Source: Corynebacterium faecale (GTDB lineage: Bacteria > Actinomycetota > Actinomycetes > Mycobacteriales > Mycobacteriaceae). Taken from it: a stretch of 64,000 nucleotides of DNA. Positions within the stretch are counted from its first letter, which is position 1. Every line of letters starts with the position of its first letter. The notes beneath the pieces are model-generated. The model was not told the DNA's origin. It did no database searches and saw only the letters and a list, made by a program, of their open reading frames with translations. Where the stretch lies: positions 1,984,001 to 2,048,000 of the forward strand of contig NZ_CP047204.1 of NCBI RefSeq assembly GCF_030408735.1. The letters are read 5' to 3'. This document shows, piece by piece, positions 45,595 to 53,749 of the stretch. The position numbers were made by a program, and so were the translations under genes.

Positions 45595-47724
45595 CTACGG
45601 TGCCTGCAGGAGAATAGGCTCCGCAGGTGGAGACAGGGGGATGTTATCCCGGTTGAGCAACCAGGCGGCGATGTCCTTGAACAATGGAGCTGCGGTACCG
45701 CCCGCACCACCGTGGACACCCCGGTCGGGTTCGTCGAGCATGATGGCCACCACGAAGCGGGGATCATCAGCCGGAGCGATACCGGCGAAGGTAATCCAAT
45801 ACTGCGAGTTGGAGTACGCACCGGTATTCTCATCCACCTTCTGCGCCGTTCCGGTCTTGCCTGAGAGTTGATACCCCTCGATGGCGGCATCAGCTGCGGT
45901 GCCCTGCTGCACACCGGTGGGATCGGATTGGATGACGGAACGGAACATGTCCACCGTGGTGCGGGCCGCTTCCGGGCTGACCACCTGGACGGTATCCGGT
46001 TCCGGCTGTTCCAACACGGTGCCGTCGGAGTCCGTGATCTGCTTGATGATGCGGGGTTCGATGCGTTCACCGTCATTGGCCAGTGCCTGATATACCCCTG
46101 CCATCTGCAGCAGTGTCAGGGACATACCCTGACCGATCGGCAGGTTGGCGAAGGTGCCACCTGACCACTGCTCCAAGGCTGGAAGCAGTCCCTGCGACTC
46201 GGTGGGCAGTTCAATTCCGGTGGGCTGCCCCACTCCGAAACGGTTGAGGTAGTCTGCGAACTTCTCCTCACCCAGACGCTCCGCCAGCATCAGTGTTCCC
46301 ACGTTGGAGGATTTTCCGAAGACACCCGCGGTGGTATACGGAAGGACATCGTGTGCCCAGGCATCCTTGACAGTCACACCGGCCATTTCAATGCTGCCCG
46401 GTACCTGCAGGACCTCATCCGGGGTGGATAGTCCCTCCTGGATGACACCCGCGGCGGTGATGATCTTGGCCACGGAACCGGGTTCAAACGGGTGCGTGAC
46501 GGACGGGTTATCAAAACTCTTTCCGCGTTCGATCTGCTTCGCGGTGTCCTCATTGGGGTTGATGGTGTCCGAGTTGGCCATGGCCAGCACTTCAGCGGTC
46601 TTGGCATCCAGCACCACCGCCGAGGCGCTTTCCGCCCCGGAATTGGCCTTGGCCTGTTCCAGAAGCTGCTGCACATAGGTCTGCAGATCCAGATCAATGG
46701 TCAGTTCCACACTGGCACCATCCACCGCGGAGACCTGATCCCGGAGGGTGCCCGGAATGGACTGCCCACGGATGGACACGTCCATGGTGGTGCGACCGTT
46801 GATGCCGGACAGGAGTGAATCATTGGAGGCCTCAAAACCGAACTGGCCTTCACCGTCCATGCTGATGCGTCCGATGATGTTTTCAGCAACCGAGCCGTTG
46901 GGGTACTGGCGGATGTCCTGATGATCAGCGGCGATACCGAAAAGTTCATCGGTGATCTCTGCTGCGATATCCGGATCCACATTGCGCACGAGCACCTCAT
47001 AGTGGCTGTCTGCGTAGAACTTCTCCAGGATCTCCTCGGATCGGATATTGGAGACATCCTTGCCGTGGGATTCCATGATCTCCGGGATGCGCTCAGCGGA
47101 GAACTCCAGACGTTCGTCCATCTTGTCTTCGAGGAATACCAGGCGATCCTTCTGCCCCATCCGCACGTACTCCGCACCCTCATCAATGGTGACATAGCTG
47201 GCCACCAGATCCGGGTCGGTCTGTTCCGCAGCCAGGCGCAGGGCCAAATCGGTCTGGGTCAGCATCTCAGGGCGGAGGATATTCGGGGACACGGTCAGGG
47301 ACCTCGCCTGCATGGTGTAGGCGAGCTGGTTCCCGTCACGGTCGAGGATCTCACCGCGACGGGCCGGATCAGTGTAGACGCGTGTGCGCTGGTCGGAGGC
47401 GAACACCGCCAACTCCGGCCCCCATACCAACTGGACCCAACCGAGCCTGAAGATCAACACCGCGGACAGCACGAGAGCGATGATGGTCACCACATTGACA
47501 CGCCTCTTCCCTGCCCCGGCACCCGTGCCGGTTGCGGAAACGGCGGTGGCGGCGGGACTGCCGGAAGAGGTGGCGGTGGTTGCGCTGCCACGTCGTTTCA
47601 ATTCGCGTTCACGGGAGGCCCGTCGGCTCTCATCCTGATACGCCGAACGGCGGGACGCGCCATCACGTCCCGCTCGTTCTTTCCGGCCTTCATCATGGCC
47701 GCGTGGATCACCGGGGAAACTCAC
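45595..47724 (-). CDS. ftsI: septal transpeptidase FtsI (PBP3)
   Basis: Class B penicillin-binding protein cross-linking septal peptidoglycan. 709 residues from GTG 47724, which overlaps the preceding stop as GTGA. The cytoplasmic N-terminus (about 1-72) is long, basic and Ser/Thr/Ala-rich; the TM helix is at about 75-95. The pedestal domain begins RTRVYTDPARRGEILDRDGN. The transpeptidase domain has FEPGSVAK with Ser417, the KSSNVG motif, and LSGKTGTAQKV with Lys623. It is in the standard place between the FtsL-like gene and murE. Confidence 0.95.
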   Translation of the reverse strand: MSFPGDPRGHDEGRKERAGRDGASRRSAYQDESRRASRERELKRRGSATTATSSGSPAATAVSATGTGAGAGKRRVNVVTIIALVLSAVLIFRLGWVQLVWGPELAVFASDQRTRVYTDPARRGEILDRDGNQLAYTMQARSLTVSPNILRPEMLTQTDLALRLAAEQTDPDLVASYVTIDEGAEYVRMGQKDRLVFLEDKMDERLEFSAERIPEIMESHGKDVSNIRSEEILEKFYADSHYEVLVRNVDPDIAAEITDELFGIAADHQDIRQYPNGSVAENIIGRISMDGEGQFGFEASNDSLLSGINGRTTMDVSIRGQSIPGTLRDQVSAVDGASVELTIDLDLQTYVQQLLEQAKANSGAESASAVVLDAKTAEVLAMANSDTINPNEDTAKQIERGKSFDNPSVTHPFEPGSVAKIITAAGVIQEGLSTPDEVLQVPGSIEMAGVTVKDAWAHDVLPYTTAGVFGKSSNVGTLMLAERLGEEKFADYLNRFGVGQPTGIELPTESQGLLPALEQWSGGTFANLPIGQGMSLTLLQMAGVYQALANDGERIEPRIIKQITDSDGTVLEQPEPDTVQVVSPEAARTTVDMFRSVIQSDPTGVQQGTAADAAIEGYQLSGKTGTAQKVDENTGAYSNSQYWITFAGIAPADDPRFVVAIMLDEPDRGVHGGAGGTAAPLFKDIAAWLLNRDNIPLSPPAEPILLQAP

Positions 47725-48506
47725 CGCCCGACGCCACCTGCTTGCTCACCGGCATCGCGGGTCGTTGCAGCATAGGGCGCGGGTGCGGAGTTGGCCTGGT
47801 ACGGCGGCGTCACCGCACCCTGCTGAGGTGGGATGACCTGGAGGTTCTCAGTCACTTCGTTAGTTTCTTCCGGATTGCTGGAAGCACGGTTCGGACGGGC
47901 CTGGGTGCCACTGTTGATATCGATGACAGGGCGGGTCTCCGGGGTGGCAGGACGCTGCTCCCACACCTCTCCGTTGTCCTGAACAGCGAGCACACCCGGC
48001 TGCACCGGGGACTCCATGCCCAGCCCACTGGCGGTGGCGGCGATGGTGGCGGCGGAACGGGCATCCTCAACGTCGCGGGTCAGTGATTCAATCCGATTGG
48101 ACAGAGCTGTTTCCTCCGCCTTGAGGTTCTGAAGTTGATAGGTCTGCTGCGTGGACACACCAGAAAGCCCCATGGAAGCACCGACACCCACGCACAGGAG
48201 CAGCACCACGATGGTGAACAACTGGATCATGCGGGGATTCGCGCGCGGGGCGACAACACGCCGTCCACGGACAGACAGCACCTGCTGGGAGCCGGTCTGG
48301 TGCTGGAAGCGACGCTTATGCGTCGGCTGCACACCGGGGTTGACCAGCCCACGGGTGGTGTGTCGGCGTTCAGGTGGCAGAGTGGTCGGGCGTGGAACGG
48401 TGCTTGTCGACGCCTCCCCCACCGCCGTGGAATAATCCCGGCTTCCTGATTGACGGGAGTATCGGTTTCTACCCGGTTCGGTACGGGAGCCACGAGTCAT
48501 GGTCAT
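47721..48506 (-). CDS. FtsL-like divisome protein
   Basis: 261 residues, from ATG 48506 with AAGGAGAG upstream. The cytoplasmic N-terminal part is basic and disordered (about 1-90), followed by one TM helix (about 93-115, [20 protein letters not shown]). A short coiled coil (about 120-150, [20 protein letters not shown]) follows, then a Pro/Gln/Asn-rich extracytoplasmic tail of about 90 residues. The place between rsmH and ftsI, coupled to both by 4-nt overlaps, plus TM-coiled-coil topology, is that of FtsL. It is much longer than E. coli FtsL because of both tails. Sequence similarity to FtsL is low, so the symbol is withheld. Confidence 0.78.
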   Translation of the reverse strand: MTMTRGSRTEPGRNRYSRQSGSRDYSTAVGEASTSTVPRPTTLPPERRHTTRGLVNPGVQPTHKRRFQHQTGSQQVLSVRGRRVVAPRANPRMIQLFTIVVLLLCVGVGASMGLSGVSTQQTYQLQNLKAEETALSNRIESLTRDVEDARSAATIAATASGLGMESPVQPGVLAVQDNGEVWEQRPATPETRPVIDINSGTQARPNRASSNPEETNEVTENLQVIPPQQGAVTPPYQANSAPAPYAATTRDAGEQAGGVGR

Positions 48507-49516
48507 GATTGCTCTCCTTGTTTTGCGGCGATTCGCTCAATCGCGCGCACCTTGACTGGCGCAGCACGGGGATTTTCTTCGATTTCAGCTTCGGAAGCGG
48601 TCTCCGCTCCGCGGGTGACCTGTGTGAACAGTGGTGCCGTTCCAGGCAGATCCACCGGCAGACCCCGAGGGGTTTTGGATGTGGTCAGCTCCGAGAAGAA
48701 CTTCTTCACCAGGCGATCCTCATGGGACTGATAACTCATGAACACCGCACGACCCCCCACGTTCAGGGAGTCAGTGATCTGTGGCAGGACATTGACCAGG
48801 GAGTCCAGCTCATTGTTCACCTCAACGCGCAGCGCCTGGAAAGTTCGTTTTGCCGGATGTCCACCGGTTCGACGCGTGGCTGCCGGGATCGCGTCATAGA
48901 GCAGTTCAACCAGACGCGCCGATGTGGTGAAGGGTTCCTTCTCACGTTCCTTCAGTACAGCTGAGGCAATCTTTCCTGCGAAGCGTTCATCACCGTAGGT
49001 TTTGAGTACCCGGGCGATATCGCCATGGGAGTAGGTGTTGAGGATGTCCGCTGCCGTGATCCCCTGGGTTGCATCCATACGCATATCCAGTGGTGCATCA
49101 GTGCGGTAGGCGAAGCCACGCTCCACCTGGTCCAGCTGCATGGAGGACACACCCAGGTCGAAGAGCGCACCGGAGATCCCTTCGCTGCGAGCCAGATCAA
49201 GGATGTCCCCCTCGCCATGCGCGAGCACATCTGACAACCCGTCGAAGCGGGTCTTCACGCCCATGAAACGCTCCCCGAAGGGAGCGAGCCTCTGCCCAGC
49301 ATCCCGGAGTGCATTGTCATCGCGGTCCAGGCCGATGACCCGGGCGTCCGGGAACACCGTGAGGAAGAACTCAGAGTGCCCCCCTGCGCCGAGTGTGGCA
49401 TCGACGATGACTGCCCGGTCGCCCATGTCCCTGACCTTGTCAGCGATCAGTGATGCCATCCGGTCCCGCATCACGGGAACGTGACCATGGTTTCCCTGAA
49501 TGGAGAAGTCCTCCAC
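48503..49516 (-). CDS. rsmH: 16S rRNA (cytosine-1402 N4) methyltransferase
   Basis: SAM-dependent methyltransferase (formerly MraW), 337 residues from GTG 49516. The start is supported by GGGGG 6 nt upstream and by the protein beginning [20 protein letters not shown] as in relatives; a longer frame to 49600 has no support. SAM-binding [15 protein letters not shown] and [11 protein letters not shown], then [20 protein letters not shown] and the C-terminal [15 protein letters not shown]. The stop overlaps the start of the FtsL-like gene. A structured RNA element precedes it. Confidence 0.95.
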   Translation of the reverse strand: MEDFSIQGNHGHVPVMRDRMASLIADKVRDMGDRAVIVDATLGAGGHSEFFLTVFPDARVIGLDRDDNALRDAGQRLAPFGERFMGVKTRFDGLSDVLAHGEGDILDLARSEGISGALFDLGVSSMQLDQVERGFAYRTDAPLDMRMDATQGITAADILNTYSHGDIARVLKTYGDERFAGKIASAVLKEREKEPFTTSARLVELLYDAIPAATRRTGGHPAKRTFQALRVEVNNELDSLVNVLPQITDSLNVGGRAVFMSYQSHEDRLVKKFFSELTTSKTPRGLPVDLPGTAPLFTQVTRGAETASEAEIEENPRAAPVKVRAIERIAAKQGEQS

Positions 49517-49663
49517 TGTTGGCCCCCTATCTCCCTGACTGGGTTTCGAATGTCTCAACTTGTACCCACGTGCGTGGATAAAAAACTGCGCGACAATCAA
49601 GCCCGGTAGTCACGCAGTCCCACTATTCACAACAACTCACAACAACGGAGTGCGTACAGGGCC

Positions 49664-49721
49664 CCGCTCGAGGTCTCGATCTGATGTCGGGGAAGTACAC
49701 CAGAGCTGACCCCTCGAACGG
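49664..49721 (-). ncRNA. mraW RNA motif candidate in the mraZ-rsmH gap
   Basis: On the minus strand CCGTTCGAGG (49721-49712) pairs with CCTCGAGCGG (49673-49664), 10 bp with one G-U. Inside, TCTGGTGT (49704-49697) pairs with ACATCAGA (49687-49680), 8 bp with one G-U, closing the 9-nt loop ACUUCCCCG. The location upstream of rsmH (mraW) in an actinobacterium and the CUUCCCC loop match what I recall of the mraW RNA motif found by comparative genomics. It is probably cis-regulatory; its ligand and mechanism are unknown. Confidence 0.65.
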
Positions 49722-49765
49722 AGTCCATACACGCGCTCCATACCTCATACGCTGGAGTGCGTCTG

Positions 49766-50197
49766 CTACAGGAACCCGCCGAGAACCTCGTTCTCGGCCG
49801 CAGAAAACGCAGCTTCCGTCTCCTCCTGGTACGTGGCCCAAGCCTGTGCGTCCCAGATTTCCAGAAAGTCCACTGATCCAATGACCACGCATTCCTTGGT
49901 CAGGCCCGCATAACTGCGATGCCCGGCCGAGAGAGTGATGCGTCCCTGGGCATCCGGTCGTTGCTCATCCGCGCTGGCCGCAAGATTACGGATGAACGCA
50001 CGTGCCTCTGGGCTTGTCCGGGAGACTGCAGCTGCCTTGCGGGCACGTGCTGCAAACTCCTCCTTCGGAAAAACCGCGAGACTGTGGTCTTGACCTTTTG
50101 TCACCATCAGGCCCCCCGCCAGCTCCTCACGGAACTTAGCGGGAAGTGTCAACCTTCCCTTGTCATCGAGCTTCGGGGTATAGGTGCCGAGGAACAT
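49766..50197 (-). CDS. mraZ: transcriptional regulator MraZ
   Basis: DNA-binding protein of the AbrB/SpoVT double-loop class controlling its own dcw operon. 143 residues from ATG 50197, with GAAGGGG 8 nt upstream. Two tandem MraZ repeats: [20 protein letters not shown] with the DxxGR motif, and a second centred on [18 protein letters not shown]. It binds direct repeats TGGGN spaced 10 bp apart; three such repeats lie upstream. In C. glutamicum the mraZ message is known to be cut by RNase III. Confidence 0.95.
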   Translation of the reverse strand: MFLGTYTPKLDDKGRLTLPAKFREELAGGLMVTKGQDHSLAVFPKEEFAARARKAAAVSRTSPEARAFIRNLAASADEQRPDAQGRITLSAGHRSYAGLTKECVVIGSVDFLEIWDAQAWATYQEETEAAFSAAENEVLGGFL

Positions 50198-50258
50198 CTC
50201 CAAGACCCCTTCCCGCAAACTTTCCAACCAGGTCGTATCAGTTTGTCTCTACGGCGTT

Positions 50259-50284
50259 CGGTGGCCCCTCATGCTGGGCCACCG
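50259..50284 (-). promoter_or_regulatory. perfect hairpin in the mraZ leader
   Basis: CGGTGGCCC (50259-50267) pairs with GGGCCACCG (50276-50284), 8-nt loop, about 60 nt upstream of the mraZ start and just downstream of the predicted start of transcription. It is a possible RNase III target or stabiliser. Confidence 0.6.
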
Positions 50285-50296
50285 TCCACCGCTGAG

Positions 50297-50321
50297 CCCC
50301 ACAATACCCCACTTTCCCCCA
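50297..50321 (-). promoter_or_regulatory. three phased MraZ boxes overlapping the mraZ -10
   Basis: On the minus strand TGGGG-GAAAG-TGGGG-TATTG-TGGGG: three TGGGG units exactly 10 bp apart, the arrangement bound by MraZ. TATTGT (50306-50301), a candidate -10, lies between units two and three with TTGATA 19 bp upstream, so bound MraZ would block the promoter. Confidence 0.8.
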
Positions 50322-50625
50322 CCCATATCAAGTGTTGCCGGTACCATCCCCCACCACTGATCAATACCCACAGGTCAAGGGCTCAAAAGAAAAGTGGGGA
50401 GATTTTCGTGTCGCCCCCACAAATAGTCTCAAGCTCAACTTGAACCCCTCCAGTCCCACAATTCTCGACCGCCACCCAAGGGCCGTTAGCACAATAGAAA
50501 TCCCCTGTTAGCTGGTAAAACGCTGGGACTCACCCTTATTCAACGTCAGGATATTGTCAGGTCGATGGCAGAATTAAACCTGAGTGGGGCGCCGTGGGGA
50601 ATGGCGGGGAAAGCTCCGGAAACGC

Positions 50626-50666
50626 CAAAAGCCCGGCGGACCATAATCGGTCCGCCGGGCCTTTGA
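50626..50666. terminator. terminator of the DUF3040 gene
   Basis: GCCCGGCGGACC (50631-50642) pairs with GGTCCGCCGGGC (50649-50660), 12 bp, loop ATAATC. T-runs on the minus strand (CTTTTGG) and a shorter one on the plus strand. Confidence 0.88.
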
Positions 50667-50721
50667 TAGGTTCAGATCTGCCTGAGCCTACAGCCCTGCA
50701 CTACCCGGGATGAATCAGAGG

Positions 50722-51111
50722 TTACTTACCTTCGAAACGACGACGGAAATTCTCTTCCATCTTATCGCCCAGCGATGATCCGCCCGCAGAACCGGATGAG
50801 ACCCGGTCCCCACGTGATGAGATCTGGATCTTGTTCGACCCACCTCCACGAAGCATCCATACGCCGGAACCAAACATCACCAGGAACCCAATGACGCCAA
50901 GCGCCGAGAACCATAGTGTCTGCTGACTGAGTGCAACTCCGGCAACAAGCAGAACTAGACCTACAACGAAGAGTGCAATTCCCCGGAGAGTCAATCCACC
51001 ACTCACCAAGGCATTATCACCCGCTACGGACTTTCCAAATTTCGGATCATCCGCCATGAGGGCCTGCTCAATTTCGCGCAGCGCCCTTTGCTCCTGCTCT
51101 GAAAGTGACAT
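50722..51111 (-). CDS. DUF3040 membrane protein
   Basis: 129 residues. The N-terminal helix MSLSEQEQRALREIEQALMA is the DUF3040 signature. Two TM helices at about 43-61 and 65-84 follow (GIALFVVGLVLLVAGVAL, WFSALGVIGFLVMFGSGVWM), then a Ser/Gly-rich cytoplasmic tail with a basic end. GGGAGGAC precedes ATG 51111. Conserved near mraZ in actinobacteria (the Rv2169c position in M. tuberculosis). Function unknown. Confidence 0.88.
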   Translation of the reverse strand: MSLSEQEQRALREIEQALMADDPKFGKSVAGDNALVSGGLTLRGIALFVVGLVLLVAGVALSQQTLWFSALGVIGFLVMFGSGVWMLRGGGSNKIQISSRGDRVSSGSAGGSSLGDKMEENFRRRFEGK

Positions 51112-51368
51112 GATGTCCTCCCGGGGTTGTAGAGATCTTTTCCTTCTGCCCTATTAACGCCCAGATTATCCAGATTGTTCCCGGTAATGCCAATAACGGC
51201 GAAAGTGGGAAGATCACCCCCATCCCCTCCCCCATACGGGACAGTGATGTCCGCCACCCCTATTTGACGGGTGGGACAGAGAAGGGCTGCGAAAGTGCCA
51301 CCCCGCAGCGTTTCACCCGACCCAGGCGGCGGGCAAGGATCACACTCTCCCGCAGTCCAACACGCAAA
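51112..51368. other. short gap between the HEPN and DUF3040 genes
   Basis: 257 bp without a supported gene. Only the ribosome site of the DUF3040 gene is recognisable. Confidence 0.5.
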
Positions 51369-51794
51369 CTAAGCAACGGCCGGCAGCCACCTGGTGCCGC
51401 CTTCCGCTTCATCCAGGAAGTCTTCCACCCTGGACATGAAGCTATCCAGCGTGACCACGGTCAGGTGCACTTCCAGGCCACTGGCCGCTCGTGACCGAAG
51501 TCTGGAGAAGGCCGAAAGTTCATCAGCCCACGCCGCAGCCCGATCATCCACCAGACGCAATCGCTCCCATGCCCCCTTGGGCAGGCGCTTGCGGGAGGCT
51601 GATGCACTATCGGCGAAGACCGCACCCGCTATGCGCAGAGCGGCCTGATAGGAAAACTCCAACGCCAGAACGAGGTCACCCTCGTGCCGATGACGTGCAG
51701 CTTCAGCCAGGAGCACCCTCGCTTTCGAGAGGAACTCCGTTGACTTCCCGCCCATGCGGGAGAAACGCGTTGTCGCGGAAATGATCTCACCCAT
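51369..51794 (-). CDS. SAV_6107-type HEPN-domain protein
   Basis: 141 residues, all-helical, from ATG 51794 with AAGGAG 8 nt upstream. ARVLLAEAARHRHEGDLVLALEFSYQAALRIAGAVFAD is the HEPN-like core of the actinobacterial SAV_6107 family. A second helical half ends VEDFLDEAEGGTRWLPAVA. HEPN proteins are often RNases or their partners, but the RNase RxxxxH motif is not evident here. Its place near mraZ is conserved in related genomes. Function unknown. Confidence 0.75.
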   Translation of the reverse strand: MGEIISATTRFSRMGGKSTEFLSKARVLLAEAARHRHEGDLVLALEFSYQAALRIAGAVFADSASASRKRLPKGAWERLRLVDDRAAAWADELSAFSRLRSRAASGLEVHLTVVTLDSFMSRVEDFLDEAEGGTRWLPAVA

Positions 51795-51969
51795 CAGGCC
51801 CACTCCTTATATCAGTCAGGCACCACTTTCTACCGATGCTTTAGCACTGGTTTGAACCCTAAACGCAGCACTGGACATCATGACTTAATTTTAGAACATA
51901 CTTTCTATGTGGTCAATGGTTTTTGCACACATTGTCACGACCCGTCGGTGCACGTGGTTGGATGGGGAT

Positions 51970-52575
51970 GTGACCTTGACGATCCGCAGACTCAATACCC
52001 CTGAATTTTCAGTGAATGCTCCGGTACTCGTGGACATCTACCTCCGCGCCATGGGCTATGACCCCACCATCCGGGAGACCCGAATCAATGTCTGGCGTCG
52101 AAATTCCATGAACCTTGGCTTCAAGGCGGTATGCGCACTGCTCGATGACCGGGTCGTTGGAGTTGCCTACGGATTCCGGGGCGATCAGGACCACTGGTGG
52201 CAGCATCAACTGAGGCGCGGTTTAAGGGATCAGGGTGGGCCCACGCACCAGGAGTTGGAGATCATCGGCGACTATTTCGAGGTCGCTGAAGTCCATGTCC
52301 TGCCCGGACAGCAGGGCCATGGCATCGGCCGGAAGATGATGGGAGAACTCCTCAGGGATAATCACGCCAAATTCGCCGTTCTGTCCACCCCGGAGGTTGA
52401 GGATGAGCTCAACCACGCATTCAGTCTCTACCGGTCTTTGGGATTCAGCGATCTGTTACGCCGATTCCGCTTCGACGGAGACCAACGTGAGTTCGCGGTG
52501 CTCCACGCCAGCCTGCCGTTAAGAGAGGCCTCCGCGTCAAACTCCGCGCACCCCCACTCCCAGGAAAACTCCTAG
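51970..52575 (+). CDS. GNAT family N-acetyltransferase
   Basis: 201 residues from GTG 51970 with GGATGGGG upstream; an upstream frame to 51907 starts with an atypical sequence and is less likely. GNAT fold: beta strand VEVAEVHVLPGQQGHGIGRKMMG gives the acetyl-CoA loop (Q/R-x-x-G-x-G/A as QQGHGIG), followed by FSLYRSLGFSDLLRRFRFDG. In M. tuberculosis the gene at this place (Rv2170) is a GNAT reported to acetylate isoniazid. The native substrate is unknown. Transcription ends at the 15-bp hairpin after it. Confidence 0.82.
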   Translation: MTLTIRRLNTPEFSVNAPVLVDIYLRAMGYDPTIRETRINVWRRNSMNLGFKAVCALLDDRVVGVAYGFRGDQDHWWQHQLRRGLRDQGGPTHQELEIIGDYFEVAEVHVLPGQQGHGIGRKMMGELLRDNHAKFAVLSTPEVEDELNHAFSLYRSLGFSDLLRRFRFDGDQREFAVLHASLPLREASASNSAHPHSQENS

Positions 52576-52596
52576 ATTTCTCCCTGATAAACAACG

Positions 52597-52631
52597 GACG
52601 GGATAGCAGAACCCTGTTCTGCTATCCCGTC
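52597..52631. terminator. bidirectional terminator between GNAT and metF
   Basis: GACGGGATAGCAGAA (52597-52611) pairs perfectly over 15 bp with TTCTGCTATCCCGTC (52617-52631), loop CCCTG, between two convergent genes. Confidence 0.9.
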
Positions 52632-52647
52632 GATGTCTAAAATCTGC

Positions 52648-53628
52648 CTAACGCACGGCATCATGCCCATGTTCGGCACCCCAGGCGGGAGCCATCCCCA
52701 GGTTATGCAGTACCTCCTGGGTCGCCCGGGTGAAATTCAGGGTCATGAAGTGCAGGTCGGGAACACCTTCCGCAATGAGTCTTTCCGCCATCTCTGAGGT
52801 GACCTCGATACCCACCTTGCGGATCTCGTCGCGGTTGGCCTCTTCATCACCGTTGGCAGCCCGGAGCAGTCGCTCTTCCAGGGCCGCCGGGATGGATGAG
52901 CCCGATAGTTCGACCTGCCGGCGCACCGAGCGCAAACTCGTGATGGGCATCAGACCCGGAATCAGAGGTTTGGCGCCGTGGACCGGATCAGCAGCGACCA
53001 GACGGTCACGCAGGCGCAGGAAGTCCTCCACATCGAAAAACATCTGTGTGATGGAATATTCCGCCCCGGCGCGCAGCTTGGCCAGGGTGAACCTGGTGTC
53101 ATTCTCCACCGACCCCGCACGGTGGTGCCCCTCTGGGAAGGAGGCGATACCGATATCAAAATGTGCGAACTCGGGATCGTTCTTGATCATCTCGATCAGA
53201 TCCAGGGCGAAAGCATAACCCCCTTCAGTGGTCACCCAGTCCCCGAGTGGGTCCCCAGGGGGGTCCCCGCGTAAAGCCAACAGATTGGTCAGACCGAGTT
53301 CGGCGTATCCACGCAGAATGTCTTTCAGCTCATCGACGGTGTGGTCCACCAGGGTGAGGTGGACGAGGGTGGTCAGTGGCTGACGTGACAGCCGACGGGC
53401 AACACGGGCGGTACGCTCACGTGTGGAACCACCTGCTCCGTAGGTAACCGATACAAATGATGCACCGAGGTCATGAAATACCTCGGCAGCCCGGTACAGC
53501 CTGTCCTCAGCAGCGTCATCACGTGGAGGCATGAATTCCACGGAGAAGGGCACCCTTCCGGGAACGGGACGCTGGAGTACCTCACTGATCGACCATTGCG
53601 ACGAGGCTGAGATATTGGTTGGGGACAT
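52648..53628 (-). CDS. metF: 5,10-methylenetetrahydrofolate reductase
   Basis: FAD enzyme reducing methylene-THF to methyl-THF for methionine synthesis. 326 residues, TIM barrel. FSVEFMPPRDDAAEDRLYRA with the active-site Glu, SFVSVTYGAGGSTRERT, LALRGDPPGDPLG, DIGIASFPEGHH, and ITQMFFDVEDFLRLRDR are all in family contexts. -10 TAAGAT (53642-53637) sits 8 nt before ATG 53628, so leaderless. A dyad TCATTCC-A-GGAATGA lies upstream. Confidence 0.95.
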   Translation of the reverse strand: MSPTNISASSQWSISEVLQRPVPGRVPFSVEFMPPRDDAAEDRLYRAAEVFHDLGASFVSVTYGAGGSTRERTARVARRLSRQPLTTLVHLTLVDHTVDELKDILRGYAELGLTNLLALRGDPPGDPLGDWVTTEGGYAFALDLIEMIKNDPEFAHFDIGIASFPEGHHRAGSVENDTRFTLAKLRAGAEYSITQMFFDVEDFLRLRDRLVAADPVHGAKPLIPGLMPITSLRSVRRQVELSGSSIPAALEERLLRAANGDEEANRDEIRKVGIEVTSEMAERLIAEGVPDLHFMTLNFTRATQEVLHNLGMAPAWGAEHGHDAVR

Positions 53629-53636
53629 GACTGGGT

Positions 53637-53667
53637 ATCTTATGTTATGAAGTCATTCCAGGAATGA
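53637..53667 (-). promoter_or_regulatory. metF -10 with an upstream palindrome
   Basis: TAAGAT (53642-53637, minus strand) is the -10. The 15-bp dyad TCATTCC-A-GGAATGA (53653-53667) is centred about 20 bp upstream of it, in the -35 zone. It is a likely operator of unknown cognate factor. The McbR consensus TAGAC-N6-GTCTA is not present. Confidence 0.5.
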
Positions 53668-53749
53668 ATGGCCCCCTGGCATATATTCATCACCGGTATT
53701 CGCCCGTAGCTAAATCCATATTTCACCACTACCTGGGGAAGGACTCCCT

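Larger units (their letters stand above)
50198..50721 (-). other. mraZ promoter region and downstream terminator
   Basis: A 524-bp gene-free stretch. From the mraZ side it holds a leader hairpin (50259-50284), the MraZ boxes over the -10 (50297-50321), a GTGGGG/CCCCAC hairpin near 50394-50420, and the terminator at 50626-50666. No open reading frame with a ribosome site is apparent in the middle part (about 50420-50600). Confidence 0.6.

Noticed and set aside
49623..49892. 84-89 residue frames in the mraZ-rsmH gap
   Set aside because: Mutually overlapping frames without start signals that run into mraZ; the region is better explained as a structured RNA leader.
53629..53749. McbR operator at metF
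   Set aside because: No TAGAC-N6-GTCTA or close variant in the gap; a different dyad is present.
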